The position numbers and the translations under genes were made by a program. A stretch of 64,000 nucleotides of DNA from Chryseobacterium sp. ISL-80 (GTDB lineage Bacteria > Bacillota > Bacilli > Bacillales > Cytobacillaceae), in NCBI GenBank assembly GCA_018613055.1, contig JAGGQZ010000022.1:44044-108043 (forward strand). Reading direction: 5' to 3'. Under the pieces are notes generated by a model. That model made no database searches, was not told the DNA's origin, and saw nothing but the letters and a program-made list of their open reading frames with translations. Position 1 is the first letter of the stretch; every line of letters begins with the position of its first letter. This document shows, in pieces, positions 1-7,596 of this stretch.

Positions 1-60
1 GTTGTTTATTTATTTGTACAGCAAACGTTGTGATGGCACATGGTTGGAGTTACTTTTAGC

Positions 61-184
61 TTTGCGCTTGTGCAAAGCGAATTGAGACTCTATTAACTTT
101 GCAACTGTGCCACACGTATGGAGAATGTTATAACTTTGCGACTGTGCTGCACGTATTGAGACTCTTTTAACTTTGCGCTTGTGC
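61..184. repeat. Intergenic array A, 37-bp period
   Basis: A 13-bp element of the form TTTGC(G/A)(C/A)(T/C)TGTGC occurs at 61, 98, 135 and 172, exactly 37 bp apart. The text between copies is also partly shared (for example attgagactct at about 81 and 156). The last copy lies inside the final codons of the adjacent MFS gene, whose stop codon is at 167-169. A more degenerate copy may sit near 24. Function unknown. Confidence 0.8.
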
Positions 185-1360
185 AACAACATTATGGGAT
201 ACCTTTATTTTCCGGTCATAAACAACGGTCGTGAAGATCCCGACAAACATGATCACGATCAGGATTGCGAATAACATTGGCATGCCGTACAGGTCGACAA
301 GGATGCCGCCCATGAGCGGGCCAATCATCCTCCCGCCAGTAGCGGTACTGTTGACGATTCCCTGGTAAAAGCCTTCGCGTCCTTTTGGAGCCAGGTCATT
401 TGCGATGGTCGGAACAGCCGGCCAAATCAGCATTTCACCAATCGTCAGGATCATCATGCCTGCAACGAAGCCTGAAAATGCTTGGGCTCCTGCCGCAACT
501 GCATAGGAAACCATGAAGATGACCATTCCGAGGATGATCTGCAGCTTCAGTTTATTCTGGAACGGCTTGATCAGCCTGTTCACAATTGGCTGGCCAAGAA
601 CGATCAAAGCACCGTTTATTGTCCAGAGAATGCTGTATTGGTTCAGGGAGATGTTCAGTTCCTGCGTATAGGCTGCAATAGTTGTTTGCCATTGTACGTA
701 CCCAACCCAGCAAAGCAAATAGCCAACAGCCAGGATCAAAAGCGCATACAGCTTGGCATGGCTTTTAACGGCACCATTTTCCTGGAGGACGTTCGTTTGC
801 ATCGCCGCCCTGGTATCGATGCTGCGATAGCCCAGAATAGCAATCACCATGAAAATCAGGTACATAGCTACATTCGCTATGAAAATCAGCTGGAATGAAT
901 AGGATGCGACAAGTCCGCCAAGCGCTGCCCCAACTGCGACTCCAAGATTCTGAGCCACATAAATGGCGTTGAACGCTTTACGGCCGCCCTCTTTCCAGAC
1001 CGAACCTGCCATTGCGTACATCGCCGGAAAGACGATTCCGGAACCAAAGCCGACCACTGTCAAAAAGAAAATATACTGCGGCCAGCCTGGCCAAAAGGTC
1101 AAGCCGAGCAGTGCCACAATGGTGATGCTGATTCCAAGAATAATAGACTTGTAGCCGCCGATTTTATCAAAAAGGCTGCCGCCAAAAAGATTGCCGATCA
1201 CGCTGGCAGCAGAATTCAGCATTAGTACAATCCCGGCAACAGAAAGCGACTTGCCCAGATGCTCATGTATATAAATGGTGTTCAAAGGCCATAAAAAAGA
1301 GGAACCAGTAACATTGACTGCCATCCCGATAATCAAAAGCCACAAGGCTCTAGGCATCAT
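167..1360 (-). CDS. yttB: MFS transporter, YttB-like
   Basis: Major facilitator superfamily permease of 397 aa with about 12 hydrophobic helices, consistent with a proton-driven drug or metabolite exporter in the cytoplasmic membrane. The loop after helix 2 carries a motif A-like GGSLFDKIGG (about residues 59-68). The N-terminal half, with VTGSSFLWPLNTIYIH near residue 17, resembles B. subtilis YttB from memory, and the wider gene order supports that assignment. The start is the first of two adjacent ATG codons, behind an AAGAAGGCG ribosome binding site. The last six codons are made of repeat-array sequence, so the C-terminal residues VAQAQS are probably dispensable. Substrate unknown. Confidence 0.8.
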   Translation of the reverse strand: MMPRALWLLIIGMAVNVTGSSFLWPLNTIYIHEHLGKSLSVAGIVLMLNSAASVIGNLFGGSLFDKIGGYKSIILGISITIVALLGLTFWPGWPQYIFFLTVVGFGSGIVFPAMYAMAGSVWKEGGRKAFNAIYVAQNLGVAVGAALGGLVASYSFQLIFIANVAMYLIFMVIAILGYRSIDTRAAMQTNVLQENGAVKSHAKLYALLILAVGYLLCWVGYVQWQTTIAAYTQELNISLNQYSILWTINGALIVLGQPIVNRLIKPFQNKLKLQIILGMVIFMVSYAVAAGAQAFSGFVAGMMILTIGEMLIWPAVPTIANDLAPKGREGFYQGIVNSTATGGRMIGPLMGGILVDLYGMPMLFAILIVIMFVGIFTTVVYDRKIKVSHNVVAQAQS

Positions 1361-1502
1361 ATAACGCCTTCTTTCACTAAATTAATTTCGAATAACAAAG
1401 TAATTTTAGTGGTTTTTATCGTGGGTTGCAATAGGAATTTATGCAGGGATTTGAAGTTGAAATTTTCTATTTTTTCTCTTAATATCTGGAAAAAATCAGC
1501 TG

Positions 1503-1605
1503 TTTTTTCCAGTTTGCGAATAAACTGCTATTTTTTGCGATTAAAAGCGTTTTTTTTCGCGAATAAAAACAATTTTTTGCGAACAAATCCAGTATTTTGC
1601 GAATA
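1503..1605. repeat. Intergenic array B, 20-22 bp period
   Basis: Five copies of a TTTTGCGAATAAA-like word have their GCGA core at 1516, 1537, 1559, 1579 and 1599, separated by AT-rich spacers. The array sits in the 475-bp gap between the MFS gene and nrfA. The preceding stretch ttttttccagtttg (1503-1516) recurs beside array E at 40079-40092. The rest of the gap (1361-1500 and 1606-1765) shows no gene. Confidence 0.75.
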
Positions 1606-1766
1606 AAGCCTGTCCACCTCGAAAAATTACCCAGTTTTTCACCTAACGGACTGACTTTTCACCCCTTGTATGAACATTAAATCTAGTTTTCACCGTTTTT
1701 ACAATTAAATTTTTGCTCCATATAGAACTCATCCTTGACTCCTCTTGAAATTTCTGCAAAACTAAA

Positions 1767-1804
1767 GAAAACACCGTACAAACTAGCATTTGCACAGTGT
1801 TTTC
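1767..1804 (-). terminator. Terminator of the nrf/ccm operon
   Basis: Long imperfect hairpin just after nrfA. GAAAACAC pairs with GTGTTTTC, extended by GTGCAAA with TTTGTAC around a 6-nt loop. On the minus strand it is followed by CTTTAGTTTT. Confidence 0.6.
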
Positions 1805-1835
1805 CTATTTATCTATTCTCTAAATTTACTATTCT

Positions 1836-3269
1836 CTATTTTTTTGGAGCTGGCTGTTGGGCCGGGAAGTAACTGTTGATTGCTTTGTCTTTCTTCTTGA
1901 AGTTATCTTTTTCGTCGTATACAGCCTTCTTCACTTTTTCTATCTCTGTCTTGACCTCTTCTAAATTGACGCCTTTCTTGGTCAATTCCTCGGTGGCTAG
2001 ATTGATTGCCGCATTCGATTCTTCAATCGAAATCCTCAATGAATCCATGGATCCCTGCGGATTATGGAATCCAGCCGAACTTTCAGCCGCTACGATATCC
2101 CAGAACCATTGCCCTTTCCTGACATGCTCCTGAGCCTGCTCGATCTTTTCTTCGCTTACTCCTGATGTGATCATCTTATTCACGTAATAGTGTGAGGTAA
2201 TCGAAATATCCTCGGCCTTATGAAGAGCTTCCATATGTGTTTCCTGGATTCCCATTACACGATCCTTCAGCTCATCCATATCCCTGTTGCTATGGCAGGT
2301 TGCGCAGGATTGATCCATTGTCTTCAGAGGCGATGTCCACCAGTGTGAACTGATTTTCTTTTTGCCGTCTACCCTGTCATATGGCATGTGACAGTCTGCA
2401 CATGTTACTCCAGCCTCGCCATGCGGACCTTCGATATGTGTCTCAAAGTCAGGGTGCTGGGATTTCAGCATTGGCGTCCCGGAAATATTGTGGACCCAGT
2501 CCTTTTCAAAACCTTGTTCTTTGGCGGCAGTCTCATAGTATTCATACATATCTTCCGGCTTGAATCCATTTGCCCAAGGATAGGTAACTTCACTATTGTC
2601 AGCTGCAAAGTAGTACTCTACGTGGCACTGTCCGCAGACATAATTCCTCATGTCATTCTTGGTTGGGTTGGACATGTCGATGCCCTGGGATTCCATTGCC
2701 TTGATGAAGCTCGGGCGCGTGACGCGCAGATCCATCGTTTGCGGATCATGGCAGTCTGAACAGCCGATTGGGGAATGGCCCATTGCCTCTGCTTTCGGCC
2801 AGATGTCTTTGTTAAAATTGCCGCTCCAGTAATCGTCGCCCATCTCCTCGATCATGTGTGGTACGGCAGTCGATTTACAGGTCAGGCAGGATCCGACTGA
2901 CTTGTCAGTGATGCGCGCGATCGCCCGGACGTCCTCATTCGCGTAAATATGGCCGCGATCTTCATTGTACTCAGTCGCAAAGCCATAGCCGTTAAAAAGA
3001 ACAGGCAAATACGGTTCCTTATCATGGTCGAATTTGCTTCGTTTCACGGAACCGCTGTATTTTGTATCTTCCATTTTTTCGTTTTGTTTGTAGCTGTCAT
3101 ATTGAAGCGGGAAAAGATCCTTGAAGGCTTCATTGCTGATTTCATCTTTGCTAAGCCCCGTTTTTAGCTCACTGGCTGAAGTGGCTTCTTCATCCGAGCT
3201 GGAGCAGCCTGTTATGATGAGCATGACAGCCGCAAGGAGCAAATATGCCCAGCGGAAATTTCTAGCCAT
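1836..3269 (-). CDS. nrfA: Ammonia-forming cytochrome c nitrite reductase, catalytic subunit
   Basis: NrfA reduces nitrite to ammonium with six electrons (EC 1.7.2.2) on the outer face of the membrane. The 477-aa protein has a lipoprotein signal with lipobox ITGC (Cys22), so it is probably lipid-anchored. Five heme motifs are visible: CLTCK at 128-132 (the lysine-ligated catalytic heme diagnostic of NrfA) and CxxCH at 170, 212, 290 and 322. Candidate active-site residues by family comparison are Arg115, a Tyr in EYYF near 219 and His278, with KSQ near 269-271 at the calcium site. It overlaps nrfH by 8 bp and is the last gene of the ccm-nrf operon. No part appears to be missing. Confidence 0.97.
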   Translation of the reverse strand: MARNFRWAYLLLAAVMLIITGCSSSDEEATSASELKTGLSKDEISNEAFKDLFPLQYDSYKQNEKMEDTKYSGSVKRSKFDHDKEPYLPVLFNGYGFATEYNEDRGHIYANEDVRAIARITDKSVGSCLTCKSTAVPHMIEEMGDDYWSGNFNKDIWPKAEAMGHSPIGCSDCHDPQTMDLRVTRPSFIKAMESQGIDMSNPTKNDMRNYVCGQCHVEYYFAADNSEVTYPWANGFKPEDMYEYYETAAKEQGFEKDWVHNISGTPMLKSQHPDFETHIEGPHGEAGVTCADCHMPYDRVDGKKKISSHWWTSPLKTMDQSCATCHSNRDMDELKDRVMGIQETHMEALHKAEDISITSHYYVNKMITSGVSEEKIEQAQEHVRKGQWFWDIVAAESSAGFHNPQGSMDSLRISIEESNAAINLATEELTKKGVNLEEVKTEIEKVKKAVYDEKDNFKKKDKAINSYFPAQQPAPKK

Positions 3270-3786
3270 TGTTCATCGTACCTCCTTTTTTCTCTAAAAG
3301 CTCGCCTGGTTTCGGCGGTTTAAAATAATCCTCTGTCTTGAAACCTTTGCCATGCGGCACTGCCTGATGGCAGCTTGAACAGCTGTCTTTTGCATCATGC
3401 GATACATTTTCCAGTGTGTTTTCATGGCAGCTGATGCAGTTCTCATTGATGACTTCGTCAGAGCTTTCCGTTGCGTGGAGCACCTTCGGGATTTTGGCTT
3501 CCCCCAGCGTATTGTAGTACACATGGGTCATGCCCGCCTTTGCCTTATACGTGTATTTCTTGACCATGTTTTCATGCGGCAAATGGCAGTCCCCGCAGGC
3601 TAGACCAGCGTGGTTGGAATCGGAAAACGAATCATGGACCTCTGTCATGATGTGGCAGCTTGAACAGAATTCAGGTGAATCCGTATAAGCAAGCGTCTTG
3701 ACAGTGACGACAGAAACAATGATTCCAGCGAACACACCAATGAATAACAGCATCTTTTTGTCTATTCCCAGCAGCTTTTTCAGCAT
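3262..3786 (-). CDS. nrfH: NrfH tetraheme quinol dehydrogenase subunit
   Basis: NapC/NirT-family membrane cytochrome of 174 aa that oxidises menaquinol and passes electrons to NrfA. One N-terminal membrane anchor (about residues 12-32) is followed by four CxxCH motifs at 41, 64, 117 and 136, the usual NrfH count. The ATG follows GGGAGGTGAAAGAGA. It overlaps nrfA by 8 bp, which suggests translational coupling and assembly as the NrfHA complex. Menaquinol would come from the Men enzymes also encoded in this window. Confidence 0.95.
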   Translation of the reverse strand: MLKKLLGIDKKMLLFIGVFAGIIVSVVTVKTLAYTDSPEFCSSCHIMTEVHDSFSDSNHAGLACGDCHLPHENMVKKYTYKAKAGMTHVYYNTLGEAKIPKVLHATESSDEVINENCISCHENTLENVSHDAKDSCSSCHQAVPHGKGFKTEDYFKPPKPGELLEKKGGTMNNG

Positions 3787-3821
3787 TCTCTTTCACCTCC
3801 CTTATAGCCAACTACTAAAAA

Positions 3822-3847
3822 CTGTTTTCGGATTCATACGAAAACAG
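3822..3847 (-). terminator. Hairpin with U-run between the thioredoxin gene and nrfH
   Basis: Perfect 9-bp inverted repeat CTGTTTTCG/CGAAAACAG with an 8-nt loop. On the minus strand it is followed directly by TTTTTAG. It lies inside the operon, upstream of the nrfH ribosome binding site, so it could act as a partial terminator or a processing and stability element. Confidence 0.55.
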
Positions 3848-3880
3848 CCTTATTAAAACACGAATGTGCTTTAACCAAGG

Positions 3881-4387
3881 TCATGGTGAAACTTTTTCCT
3901 GGATCAGACTGATTAAATCGTCCTTTGTTGTCGGGCCGGAAAAGCGTTCGACAATCATGCCGTCGCTGTCAATAATGATAGTCTCAGGCTGTCCGATCAC
4001 ATTGTAATTTTTAGAGATTTCTTCTTTTGTGTCTAAAAGATACGTAAGCTTAGAACCGCTTTCCCCGATATATTTTTCCATCCGTTTTTTCGATTCGCCT
4101 TTTGCAAGGATCAAAAGCTTTGCATCCTTGTACTCTTTTCCGAATACTTCAAGTTCAGGCGCTTCATCAATGCATGGAGCACACCATGTCGCGAAAAAAT
4201 TGAGGACAACCGGCTGGCCCTTAAAATCAGAAAGTTTGTAAGTATTGCCGTCAATATCCTGCAGTTCAAAATCGATCGACTGGTCACCAGGCTGGGCGGA
4301 TGCTTTCCCGCCTAATCCGCTGACCAAAAAGCCAAGGACTCCGATGACAGCTGCGATCACGATGACCGGAACGATTTTTTTGCCCAT
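3881..4387 (-). CDS. resA: Membrane-anchored thioredoxin-like protein, ResA/CcmG type
   Basis: Thiol-disulfide oxidoreductase of the TlpA/ResA/CcmG family, expected to keep apocytochrome CxxC cysteines reduced outside the membrane for heme attachment. An N-terminal anchor (VIVIAAVIGVLGFLVSG) is followed by a thioredoxin fold with the active site WCAPC (about 68-72 from the chosen start) and a later cis-Pro region (VIGQPETIIID). GTG at 4396 and ATG at 4393 are alternative starts; the ATG at 4387 has the best spacing from GGGTG. It lies between ccmD and nrfH and is probably the CcmG of this Ccm system. The symbol denotes the family rather than proven orthology. Confidence 0.88.
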   Translation of the reverse strand: MGKKIVPVIVIAAVIGVLGFLVSGLGGKASAQPGDQSIDFELQDIDGNTYKLSDFKGQPVVLNFFATWCAPCIDEAPELEVFGKEYKDAKLLILAKGESKKRMEKYIGESGSKLTYLLDTKEEISKNYNVIGQPETIIIDSDGMIVERFSGPTTKDDLISLIQEKVSP

Positions 4388-4410
4388 TTTCATCACCCGC
4401 TTTTTTTAAG

Positions 4411-4503
4411 GCTCTTTTCTCAAACTTTGTTGCTTTTGAATACAAATTGGATTGAATTAGCTGATTACCCTTGTAAAGAAGACTCTTTTTATGAGAAAAG
4501 AGC
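4411..4503. repeat. 12-bp inverted repeat in the leader of the thioredoxin gene
   Basis: gctcttttctca (4411-4422) and tgagaaaagagc (4492-4503) are exact reverse complements, separated by 69 bp just before the thioredoxin gene. They could fold the mRNA leader. Role unknown. Confidence 0.5.
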
Positions 4504-4544
4504 ATCTAAACTTTATACCGACCTCCGCAATAGGTATATATTAC

Positions 4545-4570
4545 GTTAAAATCGGCTTTAGGATTTTAAC
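4545..4570 (-). other. Hairpin between ccmD and the thioredoxin gene
   Basis: Inverted repeat GTTAAAATC/GATTTTAAC with an 8-nt loop and no long U-run. Next to it, acgaaaacagcctttattaa (4581-4600) nearly repeats acgaaaacagccttattaaa at 3838-3857, so the two internal gaps of this operon share sequence. Confidence 0.45.
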
Positions 4571-4596
4571 ACCAATCTTTACGAAAACAGCCTTTA

Positions 4597-4728
4597 TTAA
4601 AAATCTGAGTTCCATTCTTCCAGCAGTTCAAGCTCTTTTTTCAGCTGCTTCTGGCGGCGGCCCAGCACAACGACATACCCCGCAATCAACGTCCAGATCA
4701 CTGTATAACCCATGAATAAGTAAGTCAT
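4597..4728 (-). CDS. ccmD: CcmD family small membrane protein
   Basis: A 43-aa protein starting MTYLFMGYTVIWTLI, with a single membrane span, then a basic segment (GRRQKQLKKE) and an acidic end. This is the size and layout of CcmD, which helps release heme-loaded CcmE from the CcmABC complex. The ATG at 4728 follows TAAGGAGGAATGGAAAA, an excellent ribosome binding site, and the gene begins 21 bp after ccmC. The order ccmA-B-C-D is the standard one. Confidence 0.88.
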   Translation of the reverse strand: MTYLFMGYTVIWTLIAGYVVVLGRRQKQLKKELELLEEWNSDF

Positions 4729-4749
4729 TTTTCCATTCCTCCTTAATTG

Positions 4750-5460
4750 TTAGCCCGCAAGCTTTTCGATTGCTTTTGACTTAGCCTTTTTGACGATATG
4801 TCTCATTTTTTCAATTTCGATGCCTTTTCGCATCAGGAACGCGTAAAGCAAGGTGATCGTAAAAATCGAGAACAGCAATGTGACGAGCATATCCGGTTCG
4901 ATTCCGCCTCCTGACTGGTTTTTGCCTTCACCGAACACGATTGGATGAAGCTTCGTGTTCCACCAGCGGATCGCCATGAAGACAATCGGGACATTGATGA
5001 CGCCAACAATGCCGAAAACAGCTGACAGCCTGGCGATTTTCTCCATAGAACCGTCCATCTTACGGACAAAAAGATATGCGACATAAATGAACCAGAGGAT
5101 CAGCGTTGTCGCGAGACGTGGTTCCCATGTCCACCACGTATTCCAGCTTGATTTTCCCCAGATCATCCCGGTGATTAATGTGATTGTCGTGAAAAGGACA
5201 CCAATTTCAGCTGAGATTCCAGCATTGATATGATGCTGAAGCCTCGGCTTGATCAGCACTCTGACACTGTAATAACCCACTACCCCGAAAGCGAGGAAGG
5301 CGACCCAGGCACTGCCAACATGGAAGTAGAATATTTTTTGGGTGGCACCCATCATCTTTTCGACAGGCGACCAGATAAAAATCAGGTAAAGCGCGATAAA
5401 AAATGATGGTATCAAAGTAAACAGCAAGATTCGGTCAATCAAACCAGCATTCTTTTTCAT
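4750..5460 (-). CDS. ccmC: Heme exporter/chaperone CcmC
   Basis: Six-helix membrane protein of 236 aa that presents heme to CcmE. The tryptophan-rich WWD segment WNTWWTWEPRL (about 106-116) is present, with Glu where many CcmC proteins have Asp. Candidate heme ligands are His47 (FYFHVGSAW) and a His in NTKLHPI. The start MKKNAGLID at 5460 is set by the GGAGGGG ribosome binding site and by the 4-bp ATGA overlap with the ccmB stop. Confidence 0.93.
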   Translation of the reverse strand: MKKNAGLIDRILLFTLIPSFFIALYLIFIWSPVEKMMGATQKIFYFHVGSAWVAFLAFGVVGYYSVRVLIKPRLQHHINAGISAEIGVLFTTITLITGMIWGKSSWNTWWTWEPRLATTLILWFIYVAYLFVRKMDGSMEKIARLSAVFGIVGVINVPIVFMAIRWWNTKLHPIVFGEGKNQSGGGIEPDMLVTLLFSIFTITLLYAFLMRKGIEIEKMRHIVKKAKSKAIEKLAG

Positions 5461-6143
5461 CAAGACCCCTCCATAATAAATTCGAATAAGAAAAAGCACG
5501 CTGCCAGAAACAGCAAATCGTAAGCAGCCATCAATCTGATCCATGACGCTGCATCCGCAATCATTTCATTTTCCAGAACGATTCTTGTCGCCTGGACTCC
5601 GGCAATCAGCAATGGACTTAATAGCGGCAGCAGCAAAACCGGCAACAGCATTTCGCTGTTTTTGGCATTCGCTGACAGGGCAGCCAGGAATGTGCCGACG
5701 ATGATAAAGCCCAGTGTTCCAATGACAACAACAAGAATGAACCAGCTTAATTTTCCAAAAAAGCGGTAGTCGAACAGCAAGAACAGCACCGGGATGCTCA
5801 CGAGCTGAACAGCCGTGACAAGGATGAAATTCGCCAGCGCCTTCCCCAGATAAATACTCGAAGGGTCAATGGGAGCCGAGCGAAGTCCAGTCAGTGCATC
5901 GTTTTCATGCTCCGAAAGAAACGAGCGGTTCAGGCCAAGAATCCCGGAAAAGACAGTAATCAGCCAGACGAGACCTGGAATGACCGCCTTCACCATATTG
6001 TTGGTTGGATCGAAGGCAAAGCTGAAAATGAGGACGACCAGACTGGAGAAAATGACCATCATCCCAATCGTCTGCTTTGTCTTGATCTCGTTGCGAAGAT
6101 CTTTGCTGGCAATCGTCCAGGCATCGCGAAGTATCGACATCAT
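5460..6143 (-). CDS. ccmB: Heme exporter subunit CcmB
   Basis: Membrane subunit (227 aa, about six helices) of the CcmAB ABC module of System I cytochrome c maturation. CcmAB with CcmC drives release of heme-loaded CcmE. The N-terminal region (RDAWTIASKDLRNEIKTKQ) matches the CcmB family pattern of a cytosolic helix before the first span. The gene overlaps both ccmA and ccmC by ATGA, so the three are translationally coupled. ATG codons at 6143 and 6140 are both possible starts. Confidence 0.93.
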   Translation of the reverse strand: MMSILRDAWTIASKDLRNEIKTKQTIGMMVIFSSLVVLIFSFAFDPTNNMVKAVIPGLVWLITVFSGILGLNRSFLSEHENDALTGLRSAPIDPSSIYLGKALANFILVTAVQLVSIPVLFLLFDYRFFGKLSWFILVVVIGTLGFIIVGTFLAALSANAKNSEMLLPVLLLPLLSPLLIAGVQATRIVLENEMIADAASWIRLMAAYDLLFLAACFFLFEFIMEGS

Positions 6144-6862
6144 GAGCTCTTCACCTCTGATTCATACCATTGCTTCATCTCAGACAGGCTGATCCCTTCA
6201 CCAAGCGGCCTTGTTGCAATGATTTTTCCCTTTTTCAGCAGGGCGGCCCTGTCAGCAAGTGCATGCACCTGCTCGAAATCATGTGAGATGATCAGGATGG
6301 ATGTTCCGCTGTCCCGTTTGTTTTTAATGATTTGATTCAGGAGAGCGACGGCTTCCTGGTCAAGTCCGGTGTGTGGCTCATCGAGCATCAGGATTTTAGG
6401 GTCAGGGAGCAGCACCCTCGCAATCGCCAGCCTCTGCATCATTCCCCTTGAAAACGACCGGATCGGCATATCACGGAAGAGATACAACCCTACCTCCTTC
6501 AAAAGCTCATTCGCTTTCCTGTCAAGGTCCTTCACCTTGTAAAGCTTTCCGTAAAATCTAAGATTCTCGAGCGGGGACAGGTTATTGTACAGGAAGGATT
6601 CATGACCTAAGAACCCAATCCGCTGCTTGATCTGTGCAGAGTTTTTCCTGACGATCTTTCCATCAAGGAGAATCTCTCCGCTTGTAGGCTGCAGCAATCC
6701 GACCGTACATTTGAAAAACGTACTCTTTCCGGCACCGTTTGGCCCTATTACTGCGAGGATTTCCCCTTTTTCAAGTGTCAGGGTGATGTTTCGCAATATC
6801 AGTTTATCTCCCAGCATTTTGGTCATTTTTCGCAGTTCCAGCATGGTCCCCAACTCTTTCAT
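6140..6862 (-). CDS. ccmA: Heme ABC exporter ATP-binding protein CcmA
   Basis: ATPase of the CcmAB complex, 240 aa. Walker A is GPNGAGKST (40-48), the signature is the degenerate FSRGMMQR (137-144, as is usual in CcmA) and Walker B is ILMLDEP (157-163). ATP hydrolysis is used to release holo-CcmE rather than to pump heme. The start at 6862 overlaps the previous stop as ATGA; a downstream ATG (MLELRK) at 6844 is an alternative. Confidence 0.93.
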   Translation of the reverse strand: MKELGTMLELRKMTKMLGDKLILRNITLTLEKGEILAVIGPNGAGKSTFFKCTVGLLQPTSGEILLDGKIVRKNSAQIKQRIGFLGHESFLYNNLSPLENLRFYGKLYKVKDLDRKANELLKEVGLYLFRDMPIRSFSRGMMQRLAIARVLLPDPKILMLDEPHTGLDQEAVALLNQIIKNKRDSGTSILIISHDFEQVHALADRAALLKKGKIIATRPLGEGISLSEMKQWYESEVKSS

Positions 6863-7203
6863 CCAGTGTATTGTTTCAATTCCTTATTCACCTGGTCCAA
6901 TTGGCCCTGGTAATCAAGCTTTCTTTCAATAAAAATTTCTTCGATGATTTCTGTTGAGCTGAGCCTGCCATCCAATCTGGCAAGTTCCTCCTCGATGACT
7001 CTTTTCCTTTGCAAAAGGTGCCTGAACAGTTTCTCGTTATCGTCAACCACCTCAAGTGCACCAGTCCGTTTTCGTTTTAAAAACCACAATAGTGCTATTA
7101 CAACTCCAAGAAACGTCAGCACAAAATGAGGATTCAACAAGTTCAAACCAGGCGTCGTCAGCCAGAAGTTCACCAGCCATTCAGGGTGATAGGCAGGAGC
7201 CAT
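6859..7203 (-). CDS. Uncharacterised ccm-associated membrane protein
   Basis: A 114-aa protein that I do not recognise. It has one hydrophobic span (about residues 29-46, HFVLTFLGVVIALLWFL), then a basic stop-transfer KRKR and a long charged, probably coiled-coil tail with heptad-like spacing (RKRVIEEELARLDG onward). The ATG at 7203 lies 8 nt after AAGGGG; a GTG at 7212 overlapping the upstream stop is the alternative. Its place between the ccmI-like gene and ccmA, with coupled translation, suggests a structural or recruiting part of the heme-handling complex. That role is inference from position. Confidence 0.75.
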   Translation of the reverse strand: MAPAYHPEWLVNFWLTTPGLNLLNPHFVLTFLGVVIALLWFLKRKRTGALEVVDDNEKLFRHLLQRKRVIEEELARLDGRLSSTEIIEEIFIERKLDYQGQLDQVNKELKQYTG

Positions 7204-7208
7204 TTGAT

Positions 7209-7583
7209 TCACCCCTTCTGCCGGCGGAGGTTTCTCAGTTCCCTGAGAATTTCTTCTTCCGCATCATCAGCCTGCATTTTCGCTTTGCCTTTTGGCAGCT
7301 TCGTTTTGCCTTGCTTAAGCGTTTCAGTTTCTTCCTTTAATAAAGCTGCGAACACTTGATAATTTTCTTTCATTTTTTCAAAATCTTCACGAGTGATTTT
7401 TTTCATCAGAAAGTCCATTTCCAGCTCATTCACTGCGCTGTACACCTGCTCCAGAGTCAACTTTTCACCTTCTGCTTCCGTTCCCGTGGTTTGGCTCTCG
7501 CCTGAGGAAAAGAAAGGAGAAATGATAAAGTAAAAACAAGTAATGATCACGAGTGATCCAATTATTAAAAATACATAATCCAT
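7209..7583 (-). CDS. CcmI N-terminal-like membrane protein
   Basis: A 124-aa protein with one N-terminal span (DYVFLIIGSLVIITCFYFIISPFF) followed by a charged helical region containing ELEMDFLMKKITREDFEKMK. The span, a short linker, then ELExD and the K(I/L)TxxDxE pattern resemble the N-terminal domain of CcmI, which in proteobacteria links CcmF and CcmH and holds apocytochrome. The large TPR domain of proteobacterial CcmI is absent. It lies directly after the ccmH-like gene, which supports a heme-ligation role. The resemblance is from memory, so the family call is tentative. Confidence 0.6.
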   Translation of the reverse strand: MDYVFLIIGSLVIITCFYFIISPFFSSGESQTTGTEAEGEKLTLEQVYSAVNELEMDFLMKKITREDFEKMKENYQVFAALLKEETETLKQGKTKLPKGKAKMQADDAEEEILRELRNLRRQKG

Positions 7584-7596
7584 TTTTCATCAACTC

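Noticed and set aside
10..192. 60-codon minus-strand frame at the left edge
   Set aside because: It is made of array A repeats in a shifted frame of the yttB end; no ribosome binding site.
3294..3524. Alternative frames inside nrfH, nrfA and glg genes
   Set aside because: They are shadows of genes with complete family motifs; no independent start signals or conserved features.
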